Shown in pieces: positions 1-12,655 of a DNA stretch of 64,000 bases. The stretch is from Micropterix aruncella (Eukaryota; Arthropoda; Insecta; Lepidoptera; Micropterigidae): NCBI GenBank assembly GCA_944548615.1, contig OX155960.1, positions 16,647,033 to 16,711,032 on the forward strand, given 5' to 3'. Below the pieces are notes generated by a model. The model was not told where the DNA came from. It saw only the letters and a program-made list of their open reading frames with translations, and did no database searches. The position numbers were made by a program, and so were the translations under genes. Each line of letters begins with the position of its first letter. Position 1 is the stretch's first letter.

Positions 1-240
1 ACAAAAAAAACGTAATTTTTCGGCTCCCACGCTTTGGGAAGCAGCAGCGGGACCGAAATTGTGCAATGGACATTTCCACCCGAATACCCCCAACTCTATG
101 GAAAAATTCCTAAAAGTTGAAATTTCCTTCAATTTTCTTCGTGCGGCCGCCATCTTTGATTTTGAAACGAGGCTACGAAAAAACCCGATTAGCGCAGAGA
201 GGACGACCTCCCGTCGAGTTGTGTTCTACGGCGAGATGTA
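1..240. repeat. L block, 3' end (window begins inside it)
   Basis: This is the last part of a 338-bp-type unit (marker words ctctatggaaaaattcc and gcggccgccat). It is the same sequence as 12,408-12,647 and 20,992-21,231. It passes into 166-bp monomers at about 240 through a transitional sequence with actacaaagtggcattttc. Confidence 0.85.
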
Positions 241-3200
241 GCGCCTCGACCAGCACTACAAAGTGGCATTTTCAGAATTTTGAAATTTTAAAAAAAATTA
301 TATAAATTTTGATTTTGAATTTTTCCAACGAGTACAAAAATCACATTTTCCGATATCGATCGAGACAGACCGAACCTACTGCGTTGCGGTCTTATGCGAG
401 ATCGACGCCCCGAGTGAGGTCTACAAAATGGCATTTTTGAAATTTTGACATTTTGAAATTTTTTATATAAACTTTCATTTTGAACATAGAAATTTTTATG
501 AAAAAATCACATTTTTCACAAAATAACGAGATAGAGTAAACCTACCGCGTTGCGGTGTTCGGACAGAACGAAGGCCTTTGAAATCTCTACGAAATGGCAT
601 TTTCGAAATTTTGACATTTTGAAATTTTTTGATATAAACTTTCATTTTGAACATAGAAATTGTTATGAAAAAATCACATTTTTCACAAAATAACGAGATA
701 GAGTAAACCTACCGCGTTGGGGTGTTCGGACAGAACGAAGGCCTTTGAAATCTCTACGAAATGGCATTTTCGAAATTTTGACATTTTGAAATTTTTTATA
801 TAAACTTTCATTTTGAACATAGAAATTTTTATGAAAAAATCACATTTTTCACAAAATAACGAGATAGAGTAAACCTACCGCATTGCAGTGTTCGGACAGA
901 ACGAAGGCCTTTGAAATCTCTACGAAATGGCATTTTCGAAATTTTGACATTTTGAAATTTTTTGATATAAACTTTCATTTTGAACATAGAAATTGTTATG
1001 AAAAAATCACATTTTTCACAAAATAACGAGATAGAGTAAACCTACCGCGTTGGGGTGTTCGGACAGAACGAAGGCCTTTGAAATCTCTACGAAATGGCAT
1101 TTTCGAAATTTTGACATTTTGAAATTTTTTGATATAAACTTTCATTTTGAACATAGAAATTGTTATGAAAAAATCACATTTTTCACAAAATAACGAGATA
1201 GAGTAAACCTACCGCGTTGGGGTGTTCGGACAGAACGAAGGCCTTTGAAATCTCTACGAAATGGCATTTTCGAAATTTTGACATTTTGAAATTTTTTATA
1301 TAAACTTTCATTTTGAACATAGAAATTGTTATGAAAAAATCACATTTTTCACAAAAGAACGAGATAGAGTGAACCTACCGCGTTGTGGTCTTTGGCGAGA
1401 TCGACACCCCGCTTACGCTCTACAAAATGGCATTTTTGAAAATTTTGACATTTTGAAAAATTTTATATAAAATTTCATTTTAAACATAGAAATTATTATG
1501 AAAAAATCACATTTTTGAAAAAGATCGTGATAGAGAAAACCTAACGCATTACGGTGTTTGGACAGAATGACGGCCTCGGTAATCTCTACAAAACGGAATT
1601 TTTGAAATTTTGACATTTTGAAAAATTTTATATAAAATTTCATTTTAAACATAGAAATTATTATGAAAAAATCACATTTTTCGAAAAAGATCATGATAGA
1701 GTAAACCTAACGCATTACGGTGTTTGGACAGAATGACGGCCTCGGTAAACTCTACAAAATGGCATTTTTGAAATTTTGACATTTTGAAATTTTTTATATA
1801 AACTTTCATTTTGAACATAGAAATTGTTATGAATAAATGACATTTTTCGAAAAAGACCGTGATAGAGTAAATTAAACGCGTTGCGGTGTTCGGACAGAAC
1901 GAAGGCCTTTGAAATCTCTACGAAATGGCATTTTCGAAATTTTGACATTTTGAAATTTTTTATATAAACTTTCATTTTAAACATAGAAATTATTATGAAA
2001 AAATCACATTTTTCGAAAAAGATCGTGATAGAGGAAACCTACCGCGTTGCGGTCTTTGGCCAGATCGACACCCAGCTTAAGCTCTACAAAATGGCATTTT
2101 TGAAATTTTGACATTTTGAAAAATTTTATATAAACTTTCATTTTAAACATAGAAATTATTATGAAAAAATCACATTTTTCGAAAAAGATCGTGATAGAGG
2201 CAACCTATAGCGTTACGATGTTCGGACAGAACGACCGCCTTGGTAATCTCTACAAAATGGCATTTTCGAAATTTTGACATTTTGAAATTTTTTATATAAA
2301 CTTTCATTTTGAACATAGAAATTGTTATGAAAAAATCACATTTTTCACAAAAGAACGAGATAGAGTAAACCTACCGCGTTGCGGTCTTTGGCGAGATCGA
2401 CACCCCGCTTACGCTCTACAAAATGGCATTTTTGAAATTTTGACATTTTGAAAAATTTTATATAAAATTTCATTTTAAACATAGAAATTATTATGAAAAA
2501 ATCACATTTTTCGAAAAAGATCGTGATAGAGGAAACCTATAGCGTTACGATGTTCGGACAGAACGACCGCCTTGGTAATCTCTACAAAATGGCATTTTCG
2601 AAATTTTGACATTTTGAAATTTTTTATATAAACTTTCATTTTGAACATAGAAATTGTTATGAAAAAATCACATTTTTCACAAAAGAACGAGATAGAGTAA
2701 ACCTACCGCGTTGCGGTCTTTGGCGAGATCGACACCCCGCTTACGCTCTACAAAATGGCATTTTTGAAATTTTGACATTTTGAAAAATTTTATATAAAAT
2801 TTCATTTTAAACATAGAAATTATTATGAAAAAATCACATTTTTTGAAAAAGATCGTGATAGAGAAAACCTAACGCATTACGGTGTTTGGACAGAATGACG
2901 GCCTCGGTAATCTCTACAAAATGGAATTTTTGAAATTTTGACATTTTGAAAAATTTTATATAAAATTTCATTTTAAACATAGAAATTATTTTGAAAAAAT
3001 CACATTTTTTGAAAAAGATCGTGATAGAGAAAACGTAACGCATTACGGTGTTTGGACAGAATGACGGCCTCGGTAATCTCTACAAAACGGAATTTTTGAA
3101 ATTTTGACATTTTGAAAAATTTTATATAAAATTTCATTTTAAACATAGAAATTATTATGAAAAAATCACATTTTTCGAAAAAGATCATGATAGAGTAAAC

Positions 3201-6200
3201 CTAACGCATTACAGTGTTTGGACAGAATGACGGCCTCGGTAATCTCTACAAAATGGCATTTTTGAAATTTTGACATTTTGAAATTTTTTATATAAACTTT
3301 CATTTTGAACATAGAAATTGTTATGAATAAATGACATTTTTCGAAAAAGACCGTGATAGAGTAAATTAAACGCGTTGCGGTGTTCGGAAAGAACGAAGGC
3401 CTTTGAAATCTCTACGAAATGGCATTTTCGAAATTTTGACATTTTGAAATTTTTTGATATAAACTTTCATTTTGAACATAGAAATTGTTATGAAAAAATC
3501 ACATTTTTCACAAAATAACGAGATAGAGTAAACCTACCGCGTTGGGGTGTTCGGACAGAACGAAGGCCTTTGAAATCTCTACGAAATGGCATTTTCGAAA
3601 TTTTGACATTTTGAAATTTTTTATATAAACTTTCATTTTGAACATAGAAATTTTTATGAAAAAATCACATTTTTCACAAAATAACGAGATAGAGTAAACC
3701 TACCGCATTGCAGTGTTCGGACAGAACGAAGGCCTTTGAAATCTCTACGAAATGGCATTTTCGAAATTTTGACATTTTGAAATTTTTTGATATAAACTTT
3801 CATTTTGAACATAGAAATTGTTATGAAAAAATCACATTTTTCACAAAATAACGAGATAGAGTAAACCTACGCGTTGGGGTGTTTGGACAGAACGAAGGCC
3901 TTTAAAATCTCTACGAAATGGCATTTTCGAAATTTTGACATTTTGAAATTTTTTATATAAACTTTCATTTTGAACATAGAAATTGTTATGAAAAAATCAC
4001 ATTTTTCACAAAAGAACGAGATAGAGTGAACCTACCGCGTTGTGGTCTTTGGCGAGATCGACACCCCGCTTACGCTCTACAAAATGGCATTTTTGAAATT
4101 TTGACATTTTGAAAAATTTTATATAAAATTTCATTTTAAACATAGAAATTATTATGAAAAATCACATTTTTTGAAAAAGATCGTGATAGAGAAAACCTAA
4201 CGCATTACGGTGTTTGGACAGAATGACGGCCTCGGTAATCTCTACAAAACGGAATTTTTGAAATTTTGACATTTTGAAAAATTTTATATAAAATTTCATT
4301 TTAAACATAGAAATTATTATGAAAAAATCACATTTTTCGAAAAAGATCATGATAGAGTAAACCTAACGCATTACGGTGTTTGGACAGAATGACGGCCTCG
4401 GTAAACTCTACAAAATGGCATTTTTGAAATTTTGACATTTTGAAATTTTTTATATAAACTTTCATTTTGAACATAGAAATTGTTATGAATAAATGACATT
4501 TTTCGAAAAAGACCGTGATAGAGTAAATTAAACGCGTTGCGGTGTTCGGACAGAACGAAGGCCTTTGAAATCTCTACGAAATGGCATTTTCGAAATTTTG
4601 ACATTTTGAAATTTTTTATATAAACTTTCATTTTAAACATAGAAATTATTATGAAAAAATCACATTTTTCGAAAAAGATCGTGATAGAGGAAACCTACCG
4701 CGTTGCGGTCTTTGGCCAGATCGACACCCAGCTTAAGCTCTACAAAATGGCATTTTTGAAATTTTGACATTTTGAAAAATTTTATATAAACTTTCATTTT
4801 AAACATAGAAATTATTATGAAAAAATCACATTTTTCGAAAAAGATCGTGATAGAGGCAACCTATAGCGTTACGATGTTCGGACAGAACGACCGCCTTGGT
4901 AATCTCTACAAAATGGCATTTTCGAAATTTTGACATTTTGAAATTTTTTATATAAACTTTCATTTTGAACATAGAAATTGTTATGAAAAAATCACATTTT
5001 TCACAAAAGAACGAGATAGAGTAAACCTACCGCGTTGCGGTCTTTGGCGAGATCGACACCCCGCTTACGCTCTACAAAATGGCATTTTTGAAATTTTGAC
5101 ATTTTGAAAAATTTTATATAAAATTTCATTTTAAACATAGAAATTATTATGAAAAAATCACATTTTTCGAAAAAGATCGTGATAGAGGAAACCTATAGCG
5201 TTACGATGTTCGGACAGAACGACCGCCTTGGTAATCTCTACAAAATGGCATTTTCGAAATTTTGACATTTTGAAATTTTTTATATAAACTTTCATTTTGA
5301 ACATAGAAATTGTTATGAAAAAATCACATTTTTCACAAAAGAACGAGATAGAGTAAACCTACCGCGTTGCGGTCTTTGGCGAGATCGACACCCCGCTTAC
5401 GCTCTACAAAATGGCATTTTTGAAATTTTGACATTTTGAAAAATTTTATATAAAATTTCATTTTAAACATAGAAATTATTATGAAAAAATCACATTTTTT
5501 GAAAAAGATCGTGATAGAGAAAACCTAACGCATTACGGTGTTTGGACAGAATGACGGCCTCGGTAATCTCTACAAAATGGAATTTTTGAAATTTTGACAT
5601 TTTGAAAAATTTTATATAAAATTTCATTTTAAACATAGAAATTATTTTGAAAAAATCACATTTTTTGAAAAAGATCGTGATAGAGAAAACCTAACGCATT
5701 ACGGTGTTTGGACAGAATGACGGCCTCGGTAATCTCTACAAAACGGAATTTTTGAAATTTTGACATTTTGAAAAATTTTATATAAAATTTCATTTTAAAC
5801 ATAGAAATTATTATGAAAAAATCACATTTTTCGAAAAAGATCATGATAGAGTAAACCTAACGCATTACGGTGTTTGGACAGAATGACGGCCTCGGTAATC
5901 TCTACAAAATGGCATTTTTGAAATTTTGACATTTTGAAATTTTTTATATAAACTTTCATTTTGAACATAGAAATTGTTATGAATAAATGACATTTTTCGA
6001 AAAAGATCGTGATAGAGGAAACCTACTGCGTTGCGGTCTTTGGCCAGATCGACACCCAGCTTAAGCTCTACAAAATGGCATTTTTGAAATTTTGACATTT
6101 TGAAAAATTTTATATAAACTTTCATTTTAAACATAGAAATTATTATGAAAAAATCACATTTTTCGAAAAAGATCGTGATAGAGGAAACCTATAGCGTTAC

Positions 6201-6621
6201 GATGTTTGGACAGAACGACCGCCTTGGTAATCTCTACAAAATGGCATTTTCGAAATTTTGACATTTGAAATTTTTTATATAAACTTTCATTTTGAACATA
6301 GAAATTGTTATGAAAAAATCACATTTTTCACAAAAGAACGAGATAGAGTAAACCTACCGCGTTGCGGTCTTCGGCTAGATCGACACCCCGCTTAAGCTCT
6401 AGAAAATGGCATTTTTGAAATTTTGACATTTTGAAAAATTTTATATAAACTTTCATTTTAAAGATAGAAATTATTATGAAAAAATCACATTTTTCGAAAA
6501 AGATCGTGATAGAGGAAACCTATAGCGTTACGATGTTCGGACAGAACGACCGCCTTGGTAATCTCTACAAAATGGCATTTTCGAAATTTTGACATTTTGA
6601 ATTTTGAAAAATTTTGAAAAT
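241..6621. repeat. S block A: about 38 monomers of 166-167 bp
   Basis: The marker 'cctaccgcgttg' or its variants recurs at 541, 708, 874, 1041, 1208, 1374 and 1540, giving a period of 166-167 bp. Two monomer subtypes alternate irregularly: one contains 'gcgagatcgacacc', the other 'gttcggacagaac' or 'gtttggacagaatg'. A higher period is visible: the variant at 1715-1984 recurs at 4371-4640 and that at 3000-3188 recurs at 5656-5844, both 2,656 bp (16 monomers) apart. A 9-monomer step of 1,494 bp also occurs (1715 to 3209 and 4371 to 5865). Open frames of about 62 and 89 codons on the minus strand simply follow the repeat. Confidence 0.93.
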
Positions 6622-7200
6622 CGAACAAGAAAATTAGCGCGTTCTCAACTCGACTCAGTCGCGTTAGCGCGACTAACACTGAATGGGCTCACTCGACCTA
6701 CCTATTTACTCTACCTATCGAATTATTTCGAAAGATCTCGATTTCGAAAGAAGAAGATTTCGATTTATTTCGAAAGATCGAAGGTGGCGAGGCACGTAGG
6801 GGAAGGCGGGTAAAAAGCAAAAGTCGAACAAGAAAATGAGCGCGTTCTCGACTCGACTCAGTCGCGTTAGCGCGACTAACACCGAATGGGCTCACTCGAC
6901 CTACCTATTTACTCTACCTATCTAACATAGTTTACGATGAAAGTAGATGTGCCCTTTCATACAATGAACAACAACAACACAACTCACTACCACCCCACCC
7001 CACTGGGCTCTGTGCCACTCTAGTCATATACCCTAAAAGGGAGTTGGTAACCGCCCGTTTTCGGCCTTCGGGGTTCACGATCTCCGTTATCTATCGAGTT
7101 ACGGGCGTGCAAAGTACGGGAACTCTCGCAGTACCTTAGACGGCGCGTCGAGTGGAAAAATTTATTTTCGTCGATTCGTTCGTTTTATTCGTTTTTTCGC
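6622..7200. repeat. J block A (junction module)
   Basis: This is GC-richer sequence between S and L blocks. A segment beginning 'cgaacaagaaaat' is directly duplicated with a 203-bp step (6,622 and 6,825). Each copy holds a perfect hairpin, AGTCGCG-TTAG-CGCGACT. It continues with a 'ccaccccactgggctctgtg' stretch and a segment with 'ggccttcggggtt', then grades into the first L unit. Confidence 0.85.
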
Positions 7201-8796
7201 GCGTAAAGTTCAAAAAGTGCTCTTTTTTTTTCGGCTTTGTACGATTTTTTATTCCTCAATTCGGTCAGTCTTTTTTCGGACCGCCTCGATCTCGACGACG
7301 CTCCGTCTATGGAAAAACTCCGAAAAGTTGAAATTTTTTCGATTTTCAAATTCAAAATGGCGTTCGAAAACGCATCGACGAAAACGCGGAAACCGACATA
7401 ACTCGAGAACGGATAGGAGCGGAGCGTTTCGGTCCGAGGAGCGATCGAAGGGCTCGGCGAGAGCTGCGAAATGGCATTTTTGAAATTTTGAAATTCACAA
7501 AAAAATCATACAAATTTTCCATTTTTCCACTTTCGATAGGAAATATTTTTTTCGAAAAAAGTGTCATTTTCGGCGTCCCACGCTTTGGGAAGCAGCGGCG
7601 GGACCGAAATCGTGCAACGGACACTTCCACCCGAACACCCCCAACTCTATGGGAAAACTCCAAAAAGTAGAAATTTTCTTCGCCCGGCCGCCATATTGGA
7701 TTTTGAAAATGCATCTAGAGAACGTCGAAAAAACGCACATTTTCCACGATAATTCGACGCAATCGAGAACGTCCAAATCGACGGCCGTCTACGGCGAGTC
7801 CGAGGACTGCATGTCCTTTACGATATTGCAGAAAAAAAATATTAAGTTTCTCCAAAAATTAGTAATAATTTTCACTTTGAAATTTGGTCAAAAAAACGCC
7901 CTCAAAACGAAAAAAGTGTCATTTTCGGCTGAGTAAATTTTTTTCATTTTTTGATTTTTGTTAATTTTTCATCGCCTCTTTCGAACCGGAGAATCGTCTC
8001 TCTATGGGAAAACTCCGAAAAGTGGAAATTTCCTTCGGCCGGCGGCCATATTGGATTTTGAAAATGCCACCAAAAAAACACATAAACCTCGATAATTCGA
8101 CTCACGAACGTCCGAATGGATTTGCGTCTGCGACATGTCGAAGACCTAGACGTCCATTACGAGATTGCCAAAAAAAATTTTCAAGTTTCTCCAAAAATTC
8201 ATATAAATTTTCAATTTGAAATTTTTCCAAAAAACGCCCTCAAAACGAAAAAAGTGTTTTTTTCGGCTCCCTTAATTTTTCTCATTTTTTGATTTTTGTT
8301 AAGTTTTCATAGCCTCTTTCCAACCGGAGAATCGTCTCTCTATGGGAAAATCCCGAAAAGTTGCAATTTTCTTCGGGCGGCGGCCATATTGGATTTTGAA
8401 AATGCCACCAAAAAAACACATAAACCTCGATAATTCGACTCACGAACGTCCGAATGGATTTGCGTCTGCGCTAAGTCGAAGACCTAGACGTTCTTTACGA
8501 GATTGCCAAAAAAAAAATTGGAATTTCTCCAAAAATTCATATAAATTTTCCATTTTTCCACTTTTGATAGGAAATATTTTTTTCGAAAAAGTGTCATTTT
8601 CGGCTGACTAAATTTTTCTCATTTTTTGATTTTTGTTAATTTTTCATCGCCTCTTTCCAACCGGAGAATCGTCTCCCTATGGGAAAATCCCGAAAAGTTG
8701 AAATTTCCTTTGGGCGGCGGCCATATTGGATTTTGAAAATGCCACCAAAAAAACACATAAACCTCGATAATTCGACTCACGAACGTCCGAATGGAT
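7201..8796. repeat. L block A: tandem units of about 338 bp
   Basis: The marker 'ctatgg(g)aaaa' followed by 'gaaaagt' recurs near 7,308, 7,647, 8,003, 8,341 and 8,677, giving steps of 336-356 bp. Most units carry 'ggccatattggattttgaaa'. Unit endings vary, either 'cccacgctttggga' or a 'cctctttccaaccggag' type. The block stops abruptly at about 8,796, where 166-bp monomers resume in mid-unit. Confidence 0.88.
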
Positions 8797-10400
8797 CGAG
8801 ATAGAGTAAACCTAGCGCGTTGCGGTCTTTGGCGAGATCGACACCCCGCTTAAGCTCTACAAAATGGCATTTTTGAAATTTTGACATTTTGAAATTTTTT
8901 ATATAAACTTTCATTTTGAACATAGAAATTGTTATGAAAAAATCACATTTTTCACAAAAGAACGAGATAGAGTGAACCTACCGCGTTGCGGTCTTTAGCG
9001 AGATCGATACCCCTCTTAAGCTCTACGAAATGGCATTTTCGAAATTTTGACATTTTGAAATTTTTTATATAAACTTTAATTTTGAACATAGAAATTGTTA
9101 TGAAAAAATCACATTTTTCGAAATAAATCGAGATAGAGTAAACCTACCGCGTTGCGGTATTTGGCGAGATCGATACTCCGCTTAAGCTCTACAAAATGGC
9201 ATTTTTGAAATTTTGAAATTTTGAAAAATTTTATATAAAATTTCATTTTAAACATAGAAATTATTATGAAAAAATCACATTTTTCGAAAAAGATCGTGAT
9301 AGAGTAAAGCTATAGCGTTACGGCGTTTCGACAGAACGACGGCCTTGATAATCTCTACGAAATGGCTATTTCAAAATTTTGACATTTTGAAATTTTTTAT
9401 ATAAACTTTCATTTTGAACATAGAAATTGTTATCAAAAAATCACATTTTTCACAAAAGAACGAGATAGAGTAAACCTACCGCGTTGCGGTCTTTGGCGAG
9501 ATCGACACCCCGCTTAAGCTCTACAAAATGGCATTTTCGAAATTTTGACATTTTGAAATTTTTTATATAAACTTTCATTTTGAACATAGAAATTGTTATC
9601 AAAAAATCACATTTTTCACAAAAGAACGATATAGAGTAAACCTAGCGCGTTGCGGTCTTTGGCGAGATCGACACCCCGCTTAAGCTCTACAAAATGGCGT
9701 TTTTGAAATTTTGAAATTTTGAAAAATTTTATATAAACTTTCATTTTAAACATATAAATTATTATGAAAAAATCACATTTTTCGAAAAAGATCGTGATAG
9801 AGTAAACCTATAGCGCTACGGTGTTCGGACAGAACGACGGCCTCGGTAATCTCTACGAAATGGCATTTTTGAAATTTTGACATTTTGAAAATTTTTATAT
9901 AAACTTTCATTTTAAACATAGATATTATTATGAAAAAATCACATTTTTCGAAAAAGATCGTGACAGAGTAAACCTATAGCGCTACGGTGTTTGGACAGAA
10001 CGACGGCCTCGGTAAGCTCTAGAAAATGGCATTTTTGAAATTTTGAAATTTTGAAAAATTTTATATAAACTTTCATTTAAAACATAGAAATTATTATGAA
10101 AAAATCACATTTTTCGAAAAAGATCGTGATAGAGTAAACCTATAGCGCTACGGTGTTCGGACAGAACGACGGCCTGGGTAATCTCTACAAAATGGCATTT
10201 TTGAAATTTTGAAATTTTGAAAAATTTTATATAAACTTTCATTTTGAACATAGAAATTGTTATGAAAAAATCACATTTTTCCCAAAAGAACGAGATAGAG
10301 TAAACCTACCGCGTTGCAGTCTTTGGCGAGATCGACACCCCGCTTAAGCTCTACAAAATCGCATTTTTGAAATTTTGAAATTTTGAAAATTTTTGAAAAT
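8797..10400. repeat. S block B: about 10 monomers of 166 bp
   Basis: This is a short S block with the same two monomer subtypes as block A but more divergent variants ('tatagcgctacgg', 'gatcgatacccctctt'). It ends in the 'gaaaatcgaacaag' transition to the J block. Confidence 0.9.
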
Positions 10401-11030
10401 CGAACAAGAAAATGAGCGCGTTCTCGACCCGACTCAGTCGCGTTAGCGCGACTAACACTGAATGGGCTCACTGGACCTACCTATTTACTCTACCTATCGA
10501 ATTATTTCTAAAGGTCTCGATTTCGAAAGAAGAAGATTTCGATTTATTTCGAAAGATGGCGAGGCACGTAGGGGAAGGCGGGTAAAAAGCAAAAGTCGAA
10601 CAAGAAAATGAGCGCGTTCTCGACTCGACTCAGTCGCGTTAGCGCGACTAACACCGAATGGGCTCACTCGACCTACCTATTTACTCTACCTATCTAACAT
10701 AGTTTACAACGAAAGTAGATGTGCCCTTTCGTACAATGAGTAACGATAAAAGTAGATGTGCAAAAAAAAAACTGAAAAACTAAAAAACACAACTTACACC
10801 CCACCCCACTGGGCTCTGTGCCACTCCGATCTGTGCCGCTCCGATCTAGTCATATACCCTAAAAGGGAGTTGGTAACGGCCCGTTTTCGGCCTTCGGGGT
10901 TGATTATCTCCGTTATCCGTCGAGTTACGGGCGCGCAAAGTACGGGAACTATCGCACTGCATTAGACGGGGCGTCGAGTGGAAAAATTTATTTTCGTCCA
11001 TTCGTTCGTTTTATTCGTTTTTTTCGCACG
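10401..11030. repeat. J block B
   Basis: This is the same junction module as at 6,622-7,200, again with the duplicated 'cgaacaagaaaatgag' segment and two copies of the AGTCGCG-TTAG-CGCGACT hairpin. It differs by a small insertion with an A-rich run (about 10,740-10,800) and by 'ctctgtgccactccgatctg', a partial local duplication. Confidence 0.85.
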
Positions 11031-12655
11031 TAAAGTTCAAAAAGTGCTCTTTTTTTTTCGGCTTTGTACGATTTTTTATTCCTCAATTCGGTCAGTCTTT
11101 TTTCGGACCGCCTCGATCTCGACGACGCTCCGTCTATGGAAAAACTCCGAAAAGTTGAAATTTTTTCGATTTTCAAATTCAAAATGGCGTTCGAAAACGC
11201 ATCGACGAAAACGCGGAAACCGACATAACTCGAGAACGGATAGGAGCGGAGCGTTTCGGTCCGAGGAGCGATCGAAGGGCTCGGTGAGAGCTGCGAAATG
11301 GCATTTTTGAAATTTTGAAATTCCCAAAAAAATCATACAAATTTTCCATTTTTCCACTTTCGATAGGAAATATTTTTTTCGAAAAAAGTGTCATTTTCGG
11401 CGTCCCACGCTTTGGGAAGCAGCGGCGGGACCGAAATCGCGCAACGGACACTTCCACCCGAACACCCCCAACTCTATGGGAAAACTCCAAAAAGTAGAAA
11501 TTTTCTTCGCCCGGCCGCCATATTGGATTTTGAAAATGCATCTAGAGAACGTCGAAAAAACGCACATTTTCCACGATAATTCGACGCAATCGAGAACGTC
11601 CAAATCGACGGCCGTCTACGTCGAGTCCGAAGACTGCATGTCCTTTACGATATTGCAGAAAAAAAATATTAAGTTTCTCCAAAAATTAGTAATAATTTTC
11701 ACTTTGAAATTTGGTCAAAAAAACGCCCTCAAAACGAAAAAAGTGTCATTTTCGGCTGAGTAAATTTTTTTCATTTTTTGATTTTTGTTAATTTTTCATC
11801 GCCTCTTTCCAACCGGAGAATCGTCTCTCTATGGGAAAATCCCGAAAAGTTGAAATTTCCTTCGGGCGGCGGCCATATTGGATTTTGAAAATGCCACCAA
11901 AAAAACACATAAACCTCGATAATTCGACTCACGAACGTCCGAATGGATTTGCGTCTGCTGCAAGTCGAAGACCTAGACGTCCTTTACGAGATTGGCAAAA
12001 AAAAATTTCAAGTTTCTCCAAAAATTCATATAAATTTTCAATTTGAAATTTTTCCAAAAAACGCATTCGAAACGAAAAAAGTTTCATATTTCGGATCCCA
12101 CGCTTTGGAAAATAGCCGCGGGACCGTAATTGTACAACCGTCATCTCCACCCGAAAACCCTTCTCTCTATGGAAAAACTCCAAAAAGTTCAAATTTCCTT
12201 CGCGTCGCCGCCATATTGGATTTTCAAAATACAACGAAAAAACCGCAAAAACCTCGATAATTCGAATCGAAAACGTCGAAATGGATTCGCGTCTGTGACA
12301 ACTCGAAGTCCAAGAAATCCGTTACGAGACTGCCAAAAAAAAAATTGGAATTTCTCCAAAAATTCATATAAATTTTCCATTTTCCCAATTTTTAAAGGAA
12401 TTTTTTTACAAAAAAAACGTAATTTTTCGGCTCCCACGCTTTGGGAAGCAGCAGCGGGACCGAAATTGTGCAATGGACATTTCCACCCGAATACCCCCAA
12501 CTCTATGGAAAAATTCCTAAAAGTTGAAATTTCCTTCAATTTTCTTCGTGCGGCCGCCATCTTTGATTTTGAAACGAGGCTACGAAAAAACCCGATTAGC
12601 GCAGAGAGGACGACCTCCCGTCGAGTTGTGTTCTACGGCGAGATGTAGCGCCTCG
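11031..12655. repeat. L block B: tandem units of about 338 bp
   Basis: The first units closely match those at 7,201-7,950. Later units include a variant with 'cacgctttggaaaatagccg' (about 12,100) and end in the copy at 12,408-12,647 that is identical to the window start. Plus-strand open frames up to 172 codons occur here and recur at 20,714-21,232, but in a repeat-dictated way. Confidence 0.88.

Noticed and set aside
12130..12648. 172-codon plus-strand frame, also at 20,714-21,232
   Set aside because: It lies wholly in L-block units and recurs because the units recur; the opposite strand is open as well.
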